DNA of 61,341 nucleotides from Muribaculaceae bacterium (GTDB lineage Bacteria; Bacteroidota; Bacteroidia; Bacteroidales; Muribaculaceae), in the NCBI GenBank assembly GCA_017451225.1, contig JAFSPZ010000056.1:1-61341 (forward strand), read 5' to 3'. Position 1 is the first letter of the stretch. Every line of letters begins with the position of its first letter. The notes below the pieces were generated by a model that was given only the letters and a program-made list of their open reading frames with translations, did not search any database and was not told the DNA's origin. This document shows positions 44,006-52,457 of this stretch, in pieces. The position numbers and the translations under genes are program-made.

Positions 44006-45721
44006 TCACTTCTTCTGTGCCTTGGCCCAGCTGTCCTTGAGGGTGATGGTGCGGTTGAACACTAGGTGCTCGGGGGTGCTGTCGAGGTCGACGCAGAAGT
44101 AGCCTATGCGCTGGAACTGGAACTTGTCCTCGGGCTTTGCAATTTGGGCGAGATAAGGCTCAACCTTAGCATTGGTAACCACCTTGAGAGAGTCGGGGTT
44201 GAGCAGTTCGCGGAAGTCTTTCTCGCTCTCGGCCGATGGGTTCTCAACGGCAAACAGGCGGTCATACAGTCTCACCTCGGCTTCCACGGCATGGCGTGCC
44301 GAAACCCAGTGCAATGTGCCTTTCACCTTGCGCATGCTGCCTGGTGTGCCGCTCAGGGTGTCGGGATCATAGGTGCAATGAATCTCCACTATGTTGCCCT
44401 CGTCGTCTTTCACCACATCGTTGCACATGATGATGTAGCCACCTTTCAGGCGTACTTCTTTGCCAGGAGTCATGCGGAAGAACTTCTTGGGTGGATTTTC
44501 CATGAAGTCGTCACGCTCGATGTAAATCTCGCGGCAGAAGGGCATCTCGTGAGTTCCTGCGTTTTCCTGCTCGGGGTTGTTGTCCATAGCGAGCATTTCA
44601 ACCTTATCCTCGGGATAGTTGGTAATAACTACCTTCACAGGGTTGATTACGGCACACACGCGGTTGGCGTTCTTGTTCAGGTCTTCGCGTATGTTATGCT
44701 CAAGCAGGTCGATGTCGTTCAGTGCCTCATATTTGGTGTAGCCAATGTCGTCTAGGAAGTTCTTTATTGACTGTGGAGTGTAGCCGCGACGGCGCAGGCC
44801 GCAGATTGTGGGCATGCGTGGGTCGTCCCAACCAGCCACCAGTCCTTCTTTTACCAGTTGCAGCAGTTTGCGCTTGCTCATCACGGTGTAGGTGAGGTTC
44901 AGGCGGTTGAACTCAATCTGGCGTGGGCAGTATTCGTTGACAGTGTCGCCAGCAAGAATGTGGGCGAAATAGTCGTAGAGAGGACGGTGAGGCACGAACT
45001 CCAATGTGCAGATAGAGTGGGTCACGCCCTCGAAGTAGTCGCTCTGGCCATGTGCGAAGTCATACATTGGGTATACTTTCCACTTGGTGCCGGTGCGCCA
45101 GTGTGGGGTCTTGATAATGCGGTACATGATGGGATCGCGGAAATGCATGTTGCTTGACGCCATGTCAATCTTGGCGCGAAGCACGCGGGTGCCTTCGTCA
45201 AACTCCCCTGCGTTCATGCGCTCGAAGAGGTCGAGGTTCTCCTCGACACTGCGGTTGCGATAGGGGCTCTCGGTTCCTGCCTGGGTGGGAGTTCCTTTTT
45301 GCTTAGCGATTTCCTCGCTGGTTTGGTCGTCAACATAGGCGAGTCCTCGCTTTATTAGGTCGATGGCAAAGTTGTAAAGTTTCTCGAAATAATCGCTGGC
45401 ATAGTACAGACGGTCACCCCAGTCGTAGCCCAGCCAGTGGATGTCGCGCTTGATAGACTCAACATACTCGGTGTCTTCCTTCTGAGGGTTGGTGTCGTCG
45501 AAACGCAGGTTGCAAGTGCCTCCAAACATCTCGGCAACGCCAAAGTCCATGCATATCGCCTTGGCATGGCCAATGTGCAAGTAGCCGTTGGGCTCGGGCG
45601 GGAAACGAGTGTTAAGGCGTCCGCCGTTCTTACCTGCTGCCAAGTCGTCGGCAACGATTTGTTGTACGAAGTTGAGGACCTTCTTCTCCTCAGCTGGTTT
45701 TATTTCGTTATTCTCTGCCAT
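44006..45721 (-). CDS. glnS: glutaminyl-tRNA synthetase
   Basis: A 571-aa class I tRNA synthetase charging tRNA-Gln. HIGH motif in [15 protein letters not shown] (about residues 42-56) and KMSKS-type loop [12 protein letters not shown] (about 280); the anticodon-binding beta-barrels form the C-terminal third. Length and motifs match GlnS, not GltX. It has its own -7 box and probably leads the HU genes. Confidence 0.96.
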   Translation of the reverse strand: MAENNEIKPAEEKKVLNFVQQIVADDLAAGKNGGRLNTRFPPEPNGYLHIGHAKAICMDFGVAEMFGGTCNLRFDDTNPQKEDTEYVESIKRDIHWLGYDWGDRLYYASDYFEKLYNFAIDLIKRGLAYVDDQTSEEIAKQKGTPTQAGTESPYRNRSVEENLDLFERMNAGEFDEGTRVLRAKIDMASSNMHFRDPIMYRIIKTPHWRTGTKWKVYPMYDFAHGQSDYFEGVTHSICTLEFVPHRPLYDYFAHILAGDTVNEYCPRQIEFNRLNLTYTVMSKRKLLQLVKEGLVAGWDDPRMPTICGLRRRGYTPQSIKNFLDDIGYTKYEALNDIDLLEHNIREDLNKNANRVCAVINPVKVVITNYPEDKVEMLAMDNNPEQENAGTHEMPFCREIYIERDDFMENPPKKFFRMTPGKEVRLKGGYIIMCNDVVKDDEGNIVEIHCTYDPDTLSGTPGSMRKVKGTLHWVSARHAVEAEVRLYDRLFAVENPSAESEKDFRELLNPDSLKVVTNAKVEPYLAQIAKPEDKFQFQRIGYFCVDLDSTPEHLVFNRTITLKDSWAKAQKK

Positions 45722-45792
45722 AATAGTTTGAGATTTTAATGTTATTCAATGATTTAGAATTCCATAGCCTAGATTGGCATTTTTTCAACCTG

Positions 45793-45800
45793 CAAAGATA
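45793..45800 (-). promoter_or_regulatory. -7 box TATCTTTG for glnS
   Basis: Perfect TAnnTTTG on the minus strand, 72 bp upstream of the glnS ATG. Confidence 0.7.
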
Positions 45801-45986
45801 CAAAAATAATTTAACAATACATAATTCATGATGCTTAATGCACAATTTGCGCATTTCATTGTGATAAACGATTAAAGGAATTAAAGGAATCAAATGAATC
45901 AAAACAACTCTTGGTTTTGGGGGTCATCAGACTCACATTGAATGGTTACAAATTGTAAGTAGGCGCTCTTTGGGTGGGTGCGAAAA

Positions 45987-46273
45987 TGGGACACTTTTTG
46001 AAAAAAAATATTTTCTTTTTGAAAAATGGACCAATTTATTGTAGTTTTATGGTCAAAAACGGAACAGGTGGGACAGTTTGAGTAAATTTTAGCAAGTTAT
46101 AATTTGTAAGCATAGCGGGGTAAAATTAAGTATTAAATGTGCCTTTTTTAAATTCAGAATGCTTAATGCACAATTTGTTTTTCGCTTGACGTTTTTAGAC
46201 AGGAGAAACAGGAGATGACAAGGGTTGCAAGACATAACTGCCTCAATATGCTTGGGACACTTTTTGAAAAAAA
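45987..46273. repeat. direct repeat pair TGGGACACTTTTTG-A7
   Basis: Two identical 21-bp copies at 45987-46007 and 46253-46273, 266 bp apart, in non-coding DNA; a related GGTGGGACAGTTTGAG sits between them at about 46067-46082. Confidence 0.55.
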
Positions 46274-46510
46274 TGCTGCTCATGGGTGTTTGGACGGAAA
46301 ATCTCGCAAAGCTGCACATGTAGGTGTAGCAAAGCCTAGCAAGTTCGGGATTATTATGTGTTTTGCGTGTTGTATTTGTGTTATTCATGCTTTTAAATTT
46401 TTAATTAAGGTACGTGTGCGTGCGCAAAGGTAGTGTGTTGCAGTGTGTGGGAACAAGGTTAAAAAGTTCATAGTTTTAGGCTGCACACTTGTGACCTCAA
46501 TGCACTCCTT

Positions 46511-46540
46511 TAAAACAAAAAAGCGCCCAGTGGGCGCCTT
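46511..46540 (-). terminator. intrinsic terminator of the dockerin-tailed carbohydrate-binding-like gene
   Basis: On the minus strand GGCGCCC-ACT-GGGCGC (46523-46538), followed by TTTTTTGTTTT. Confidence 0.85.
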
Positions 46541-46563
46541 CTTGTTAGATTATTTCGTTTTTA

Positions 46564-47763
46564 TCATTTTCCGGCAAGCAGAATTTCATAAACGAATGTC
46601 ACATCGTGAGTGGTAATCGCGCCGTCACCGTCTTGGTCACCGTTAACGATGTCGGTCATGTCACCACTAAGAATGTAGTTGTAGAGCAAAGTAATGTCAA
46701 ATGAAGTAACCTCGCCATCACCGTTCACGTCACCAGAAACGCCTGTGTTATCTGGGATAACAGTAAGAGTCATGTCGTTGACATTAAGGCGGAAAGTGAA
46801 CTTGCCACCATTCTCCATGCGGAAGTTAGAACCGTCAACCAACTGCAGAGGAGTATTGAGCAGGCCATTGTTGATCAAGAAGTAGCCACCGCCATACTCA
46901 TCAATTCCACCAAGCCAAATCCAGTCATTACCTTCGCCATTGGGAGTGATAACCTTGAATTCAGCACCAGCCTCAAGTGTGCCTTCAGTCTCATAAACGC
47001 CATCTTCTTCGGTGCCTGCAAATACCAAACGGCCGCCATCCTCGTTAGTGTTCCAACTGTTGAATGAACCCACCATGTAGAACTCCTCATAGGCTGGAAG
47101 AGTGCCAGGAGTGTAGGTGAAAGTGGTCCAAGGGATAAAGTCGCACTGCTGCTTATAGTAATATGTGTCGGTCAATTGGCATCCTGCAAGGCCTGCATGC
47201 CACATCACGTTCTGTCCACGGAATTTGAATTGCTTCCAGCCTTCGGCGGTGGTGTTTTCAAAGCCAATGAGCAGGTTGCCGCCACGATACTTGTAGGGTG
47301 TAGAGAATGTGATGGTCATTTCACCCCACTCTTGATTGGTTGGCCCCACTCTCTCAACGGTAATCTTGCCTTGATAGATGACTGTGCAATTAGCTTTGGG
47401 CTCAAAGTCGAAATGACCTTCGCTGGCATCAAATGTGGTGTAGCCCACCTCACCCACATAGGCATCGGCAGTAGAAGCCGAGGTGTAGGGGGTGCTGTAA
47501 CTGGTTGAGTAGAACTTCACCGAAGTAATGTCACCGCCTTTCATTTGGGTCAAAAATTGGGCTGGAATAATGAATTGGCTTTTGGTGCCTGCCTTGTTCC
47601 AGTAACGAGTGTATACAGGAAGATAGTCGTTGGTTTTTATTTCTATCGACGTTTCTGTCCCTTCGGTAGTTCCGTCAAACACGGTCAAAGTCTCGGTTTC
47701 TTGGGCAAAGGCTGGCATGCACATTACCCACATCAATAAACAGAGTAATAATTTTTTGTTCAT
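46564..47763 (-). CDS. secreted protein with SusE/F-like domain and dockerin-like tail
   Basis: A 399-aa exported protein (signal peptide MNKKLLLCLLMWVMCMPAFA). Residues about 30-215 are a beta-rich region without a clear name. Residues about 228-338 resemble the SusE/SusF starch-binding type of Ig domain (FYMVGSFNSWNTNEDG, EFKVI, DWIWLGG, GKFTFRLNVNDMTLTVIPD). Residues 343-399 are a dockerin-like pair of Ca-binding loops (DVNGDGEVTSFDITLLYNYI and DQDGDGAITTHDVTFVYEIL). No T9SS domain follows. It diverges from the M6 protease gene, which has almost the same tail. A carbohydrate-binding role is inferred. Confidence 0.82.
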   Translation of the reverse strand: MNKKLLLCLLMWVMCMPAFAQETETLTVFDGTTEGTETSIEIKTNDYLPVYTRYWNKAGTKSQFIIPAQFLTQMKGGDITSVKFYSTSYSTPYTSASTADAYVGEVGYTTFDASEGHFDFEPKANCTVIYQGKITVERVGPTNQEWGEMTITFSTPYKYRGGNLLIGFENTTAEGWKQFKFRGQNVMWHAGLAGCQLTDTYYYKQQCDFIPWTTFTYTPGTLPAYEEFYMVGSFNSWNTNEDGGRLVFAGTEEDGVYETEGTLEAGAEFKVITPNGEGNDWIWLGGIDEYGGGYFLINNGLLNTPLQLVDGSNFRMENGGKFTFRLNVNDMTLTVIPDNTGVSGDVNGDGEVTSFDITLLYNYILSGDMTDIVNGDQDGDGAITTHDVTFVYEILLAGK

Positions 47764-47857
47764 AATAAAGATGTTTTTGGTTTATAAAATATTGTGTATT
47801 AAGTCAGTAACTTCGACGATGGAGTTGTTCGTTTGTTTTTTGTCATTTTTTAACCTA

Positions 47858-47865
47858 CAAAGATA
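47858..47865 (-). promoter_or_regulatory. -7 box TATCTTTG for the dockerin-tailed gene
   Basis: Perfect TAnnTTTG on the minus strand in the 377-bp divergent promoter region; the leader is about 88 nt. Confidence 0.7.
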
Positions 47866-48029
47866 GGAATTTTTATTTAAAAATAATAAAAAATAATGAC
47901 AATAAATTTAAATGGTTCATTAGGTTCAATCTCAGTGCCAATCGCATATTACATTCCTCAATTCACTGAAATTTATCGGCTGATGTAAAGAAAAATAAAT
48001 ATATAATTGCACAAAAACAAATTATCGTT

Positions 48030-48037
48030 TATCTTTG
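48030..48037 (+). promoter_or_regulatory. -7 box TATCTTTG for the M6 protease gene
   Basis: Perfect TAnnTTTG on the plus strand, 165 bp from the minus-strand -7 box; the leader is about 97 nt, similar in length to that of the divergent gene. Confidence 0.7.
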
Positions 48038-48140
48038 CAAATTGTGGCTGAAAAACATCTATAGTAGTGATGTGAAAGTCACGTGCTGCCATGATAGCAT
48101 AAAAAACAAATACACAATTATATAAACAACTTAAACACAC

Positions 48141-50375
48141 ATGAAAAAAATTTTCACTTTGATTGCCAGCGCGCTTGTGACGCTCGCTGCGCTCGCAGTG
48201 CCGGCAGTCCCCATCCCCATCCAGGTTACTCAGCCCGATGGTACACAGTTGACGATAAAAATCGTTGGCGACGAGTTCTTTAACTATCACACCACGGTCG
48301 ATGGATATACCATCGTCCGCAACGAGGCAGGTTATTTTGTATATGCCATGAGTAAGAACGACGACGTCGTGCCCAGTAAGGTTATAGCTCACGAGGTGAA
48401 TGATCGTTCGGCTAGCGAAGCACAGTTTGTAAGCACCTTGAAGAAAGGCATCATCAGCAAGGTTGACGCCCGTAACGGCAAGGCCCGTCGTGCTCCAATT
48501 GATGCCCAAACCAAGGCTGCAGGGGCGAAGGCAGCTCAGTATGATTACAACAATTTCCGCGGTATTATTATCCTTGTGGATTATAATGACTGCCAGTTCA
48601 CTCGCAGCGATGCGCATGATTTCTACGACCGCATGGCCAACGAGGTGGGATACACTGGTTACACCAACGAGGACGGCTCCTCCAACTATTATGGCGCTTG
48701 CACCGGTAGCGTGCGCGACTACTACACCGACAACAGCCAGGGTCGTTTCAGCCCCACTTTCGACGTGTATGGTCCAGTTCACTTGACTAACTATTCGGTT
48801 GATGACCACAATAAGTGGGAAAACACTGGCGAGATTTGGAAGGCCGCAATGCTACAAATTAACTCGCAAGTTGATTTCACCCAGTATGATGGTGACAACG
48901 ACGGCAATATCGACATGATTTACTTCATTGGTGCCGGTAGCGGTTCAAACAGCGACGGCTCAAGCACTCACCTGTGGCCTCACAAGAGCGACCTTTATTG
49001 GGAGGACATCGTTGTTGACGGCAAGCGCGCTCGCACCTATGCCTGCTCGACCGAGTATCTGTATAACTCATACTATGGCATTTTTGACGGCATTGGCACC
49101 ATTTGCCACGAGTTCAGCCATGTGCTTGGCCTGCCCGACCTCTATGACACTGACTATGAAGATGGCGGTGGCCAGAGCCAGATTCCTGGTGACTGGGAGG
49201 TGATGTCGGGAGGTAGCTACAACAATTACTCTCGCACCCCAGTGGCCTACAGCCTCTATGACCGCTACTCGATTGGCTTTGCCAATGCTCAGGTAATCAA
49301 TGCCAAGGGTGAGTATGCACTCAACCAGATAGGCTCTACTGGCGAGGGTTATATAATCAACAGCCCCGAAACACAGGTGAAGTTCTATCTTGAGAACCGC
49401 CAGAATACCAAGTGGGATGCCTATGCACCTGGTCATGGCATGCTCATATGCCGGGTTGACTCGACCAACACCTCGGTGTGGGACAGCAATGATGTGAACA
49501 GCAACCCAGCTCACAACTACTATGTGCTGTTGCGTGCTGGAAATGGCACTGGCAATGAACAAGCCGACGACACATTCCCAACCGGTGCCACTCTTATCAC
49601 CAACACCACAACCCCTAACCTAAGGACCTGGAGTGGACTCGCTTGTCAGTACAATATCACTAACATACGCGAGCAGAATGGCGTGATTTACTTCACCGTT
49701 GGCGACGATTCATCGCTGCACAGCGTGGTTGAGGACTTTGAGGAGATGCCTGTTGCAACCACTCCACCAAGTGATGATGTGCAGGGTGTTTACTCGAAGT
49801 GGAAATTCGTGAACTGCTATGTGAACAATCCAGCAAGCGACTACTGCAACGGTGAACACTCGGTAATCATGAAGAAGCCATCATCACTCACGATGACTCA
49901 GAATGTGCGCTATGTCAGCTACATGGTAAGCTTTGATGCCTACAACGCATCGACAACCGCAGCCAAGTACATCCTGTATTCTTCGACCGATAATGGAGAG
50001 ACTTGGAATACAGTGCCCAACAGTGACGGTGAGACAACCTCGACAGTTTCGGCCAACAGCAGTACCACATTGAAGTATACCTTCAACATGGACGTGCCAG
50101 CGCGTTACCGCATCAGCATGAGCGCAGGCGCCACATCCTATAAGGCCTATATTGACGACTTCACCATTTATTACACCGATGTTATTCCAGGTGGAGATCC
50201 AGTTGCTGGCGACGTGAATGGTGACGGTGAGGTTACCGCAGCCGACATTACCGCTCTCTATAGCTTCATTCTCAACAGCGACACCAGTTCAATTGTCAAT
50301 GGTGACCAGGACGGTGACGGCGCGATTACTTCAAGCGATGTGACTACCGTTTACACCATTCTGTTAGGAATCTAA
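48141..50375 (+). CDS. secreted M6-family metalloprotease with dockerin-like tail
   Basis: A 744-aa exported zinc protease. The signal peptide MKKIFTLIASALVTLAALA is followed by a propeptide (QPDGTQLTIKIVGDEFFNYHTTVDGY in parts) and an immune-inhibitor-A-like catalytic domain with HEFSH (His323, Glu324, His327) in ICHEFSHVLGLPDLYD, plus a downstream Met-turn-like EVMSGGSY. A jellyroll-like domain spans about 530-685, and a dockerin-like domain (about 690-744) has DVNGDGEVTAADITALYSFI and DQDGDGAITSSDVTTVYTIL. It should digest proteins outside the cell; tethering by the tail to a cohesin-like partner is conjecture, as none is in view. Confidence 0.88.
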   Translation: MKKIFTLIASALVTLAALAVPAVPIPIQVTQPDGTQLTIKIVGDEFFNYHTTVDGYTIVRNEAGYFVYAMSKNDDVVPSKVIAHEVNDRSASEAQFVSTLKKGIISKVDARNGKARRAPIDAQTKAAGAKAAQYDYNNFRGIIILVDYNDCQFTRSDAHDFYDRMANEVGYTGYTNEDGSSNYYGACTGSVRDYYTDNSQGRFSPTFDVYGPVHLTNYSVDDHNKWENTGEIWKAAMLQINSQVDFTQYDGDNDGNIDMIYFIGAGSGSNSDGSSTHLWPHKSDLYWEDIVVDGKRARTYACSTEYLYNSYYGIFDGIGTICHEFSHVLGLPDLYDTDYEDGGGQSQIPGDWEVMSGGSYNNYSRTPVAYSLYDRYSIGFANAQVINAKGEYALNQIGSTGEGYIINSPETQVKFYLENRQNTKWDAYAPGHGMLICRVDSTNTSVWDSNDVNSNPAHNYYVLLRAGNGTGNEQADDTFPTGATLITNTTTPNLRTWSGLACQYNITNIREQNGVIYFTVGDDSSLHSVVEDFEEMPVATTPPSDDVQGVYSKWKFVNCYVNNPASDYCNGEHSVIMKKPSSLTMTQNVRYVSYMVSFDAYNASTTAAKYILYSSTDNGETWNTVPNSDGETTSTVSANSSTTLKYTFNMDVPARYRISMSAGATSYKAYIDDFTIYYTDVIPGGDPVAGDVNGDGEVTAADITALYSFILNSDTSSIVNGDQDGDGAITSSDVTTVYTILLGI

Positions 50376-50404
50376 AACAAACTGACAATAAATCATCTAT
50401 AAAT

Positions 50405-50444
50405 ACCAATGAGATGCCAATGGTGGTATCTCATTGGTTATTTT
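50405..50444 (+). terminator. intrinsic terminator of the M6 protease gene
   Basis: ACCAATGAGATGCC (50405-50418) pairs with GGTATCTCATTGGT (50425-50438) with one G-T wobble, then TATTTTATT. Confidence 0.8.
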
Positions 50445-50553
50445 ATTGAATTATAGCTTGTTAGGCACTTGTGTGGTGTGCCGGTCTTTGAGCTGGCAAA
50501 ATATGGAACGATTAAAAAATCGTATTTTATTTGCCCAATAACGGCCAAATTGC

Positions 50554-50561
50554 TATCTTTG
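50554..50561 (+). promoter_or_regulatory. -7 box TATCTTTG for the PASTA protein gene
   Basis: Perfect TAnnTTTG 42 bp upstream of the ATG. Confidence 0.7.
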
Positions 50562-50602
50562 CACGTTAAAATGAGAACCAATCATTTTCAACCAACAATT
50601 AT

Positions 50603-51256
50603 ATGCTAGGAGAATTTGGAAAAAACCATCCCGTTCTTGTTAATGTTCTGGGAGCTATTATAGTTTTTGTGGCTGTATGGTATTCATTATATCTTCTGAT
50701 TGATGTGTTCACCCTTCATGGCCAGGAGGCCAAGGTGCCATCGGTGCGCAACATGAGTCTGGAGAATGCCATCCACAAGATAGAAGAAGCCGGATTTGAA
50801 TGGGAGATAAGCGACTCACTGTTTGACGAGCGCGTAAAGCCCGGTATGGTGCTTGAGCAAGAGCCCAAGGGCAACGCTATGGCCAAGACCACTCGCATTG
50901 TCTACTTGACAATTAACGCCTACAACCCCAAGACTGTGAACCTGCCCATCTTGAGCGACATCTCGGGTCGTGACGCCAAAAACCGATTGGAGTCGATGGG
51001 ATTCAAGTATGTCAACGTAGATACTGTGCCTAGCGCCGATGAAGGATTGGTGCTGGCAATCAAGGTCAATGGCCATCCTGTTACGCCAGGCAGCAAGGTG
51101 TCAATTAAGGACCAAATCAGCATAGAGGTGGGCGATGGTCAAGTACCGGAGCTTCCATTTGACGTGCTGCCCGAAAATGTTCAAGACTCACTGCATCGCC
51201 AGCAGAAGCAAAGAGCGGCCAGTGAGCCCAAGCGCAGCAATCAGAATCAGAAGTAA
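50603..51256 (+). CDS. membrane-anchored PASTA-domain protein
   Basis: A 217-aa protein with an N-terminal transmembrane helix (about 12-35) and two PASTA domains (about 40-110, VPSVRNMSLENAIHKIEEAGFEWE in parts; about 112-182, LPILSDISGRDAKNRLESMGF), followed by a polar tail. PASTA domains in kinases and PBPs bind peptidoglycan fragments or beta-lactams; here no kinase or transpeptidase domain is attached, as in other Bacteroidetes homologues. It precedes the pseudouridine synthase gene by 85 bp, with a terminator between. Confidence 0.88.
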   Translation: MLGEFGKNHPVLVNVLGAIIVFVAVWYSLYLLIDVFTLHGQEAKVPSVRNMSLENAIHKIEEAGFEWEISDSLFDERVKPGMVLEQEPKGNAMAKTTRIVYLTINAYNPKTVNLPILSDISGRDAKNRLESMGFKYVNVDTVPSADEGLVLAIKVNGHPVTPGSKVSIKDQISIEVGDGQVPELPFDVLPENVQDSLHRQQKQRAASEPKRSNQNQK

Positions 51257-51280
51257 TATAGTACAAAAAGATTCCTATAC

Positions 51281-51316
51281 AGGGAGCTGAGGTTTTTGTG
51301 ACTAGGCTCCCTTTTA
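51281..51316 (+). terminator. intrinsic terminator between the PASTA gene and rluD
   Basis: AGGGAGC (51281-51287) with GCTCCCT (51306-51312), 18-nt loop, then TTTT. The large loop makes read-through to rluD likely. Confidence 0.6.
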
Positions 51317-51341
51317 TTATAATTACAACGTGTCAAAAATA

Positions 51342-52430
51342 ATGGCAACACTTGACGACAGCATCATCGACGACTCGCAGTTAGAAATCCAGAGCGACTT
51401 CAGCGACCCCGATTTCACCGAGAACGGCCGTGACTACTGGGAGCACTATCACTATGTGGTGGAGCCTGGACATGTGTTGCTGCGCATAGACAAATATCTT
51501 GTGGAGCGCATTAAAGGCACGTCGCGCAACCGCATCCAGAACGCCGCCGAGGCTCAGTGCATCAGAGTGAATGGCCGTGCTGTAAAGAGCAACTACCGAG
51601 TGCATCCAGGCGACGAGATTTCGGTGGTGATGGACCGTCCGCGCTATGAGAACGAGATTATAGCTCAGGATATTCCACTGAATATCGTCTATGAAGACGA
51701 AGACTTGCTGGTTGTGAACAAACCTGCAGGAATGTGTGTTCATCCAGGTCATGGCAACTATGACGGCACTCTCGTGAATGCGCTAGCTTGGCATTTCAAG
51801 GATAACCCAAACTATGACGTAACCGACCCTCGCATGGGGCTCGTCCACCGCATTGACAAGGATACCAGTGGGCTGCTGGTAGTTGCCAAGACTCCCAACG
51901 CCAAGACATCGCTTGGACTACAGTTCTTCAACAAGACCACCAAGCGCCAGTACATTGCAGTGGTGTGGGGCGCTATGAAACAGCCTGATGGCACAATAGA
52001 GGGAAACATTGGACGCAGCTTGCGTGACCGTCTTCAGATGGCGGTGTTCCCCGATGGAGACCAGGGCAAGCATGCCGTGACTCACTACCACACGATAGAG
52101 AACCTTAATCATGTTGCAGTTGTTCAATGCCAGCTTGAAACGGGCCGCACGCACCAGATTCGCGTGCACATGCGCCACATTGGACATCCGCTATTCAATG
52201 ACGAGCGTTATGGCGGCGACAAGATACTGCGTGGCAATACCTCGTCGAGCTACGCACAATTTATTCACAATTGCTTTAAAATCTGTCCTCGGCAAGCACT
52301 TCACGCTAAGACGCTGGGATTTGTACATCCCACAACCGGCCAGCAGATGGACTTCGACAGCGAGCTGCCCGAGGATATGGCAGAACTTATCTCTCGATGG
52401 GAAAAATTCGTATTAAGTGTTAAGGGTTAA
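51342..52430 (+). CDS. rluD: RluA/RluD family 23S rRNA pseudouridine synthase
   Basis: A 362-aa enzyme that isomerises uridine to pseudouridine in large-subunit rRNA. An S4 RNA-binding domain (about 45-105, LRIDKYLVERI) is followed by the catalytic domain with VHRIDKDTSGLLV, whose Asp is the conserved nucleophile, then ETGRTHQIRVHM. A GTG at 51330 would add four residues; the ATG at 51342 is preferred. The last codons form half of a 12-bp terminator palindrome shared with the converging ugd-like gene. The assignment to RluD (helix 69) rather than RluB/C is by similarity. Confidence 0.9.
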   Translation: MATLDDSIIDDSQLEIQSDFSDPDFTENGRDYWEHYHYVVEPGHVLLRIDKYLVERIKGTSRNRIQNAAEAQCIRVNGRAVKSNYRVHPGDEISVVMDRPRYENEIIAQDIPLNIVYEDEDLLVVNKPAGMCVHPGHGNYDGTLVNALAWHFKDNPNYDVTDPRMGLVHRIDKDTSGLLVVAKTPNAKTSLGLQFFNKTTKRQYIAVVWGAMKQPDGTIEGNIGRSLRDRLQMAVFPDGDQGKHAVTHYHTIENLNHVAVVQCQLETGRTHQIRVHMRHIGHPLFNDERYGGDKILRGNTSSSYAQFIHNCFKICPRQALHAKTLGFVHPTTGQQMDFDSELPEDMAELISRWEKFVLSVKG

Positions 52431-52450
52431 GTGCGAAACTTAACCCTTAA
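52420..52450. terminator. bidirectional terminator overlapping the rluD stop
   Basis: Perfect 12-bp stem TTAAGGGTTAAG / CTTAACCCTTAA (52420-52431 with 52439-52450); it includes the rluD TAA stop and ends 8 bp before the converging minus-strand gene. Confidence 0.7.
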
Positions 52451-52457
52451 TCATTAA

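Larger units (their letters stand above)
45722..46563. other. 842-bp repeat-rich intergenic region
   Basis: No convincing gene. It contains the glnS promoter (45793-45800), two copies of an AT-rich repeat sharing GCTTAATGCACAATTTG (45833-45849 and 46161-46177), a 21-bp direct repeat beginning TGGGACACTTTTTG plus seven A (45987-46007 and 46253-46273), and the terminator of the next minus-strand gene. Short ORFs here lack family features or start signals. It could be the eroded remains of an inserted element. Confidence 0.5.

Noticed and set aside
46089-46433. short frames on both strands in the 45.7-46.6 kb gap (99 and 72 codons)
   Set aside because: They overlap each other and the direct repeats, lack conserved features and have Cys-rich random composition; more likely remnants than genes.
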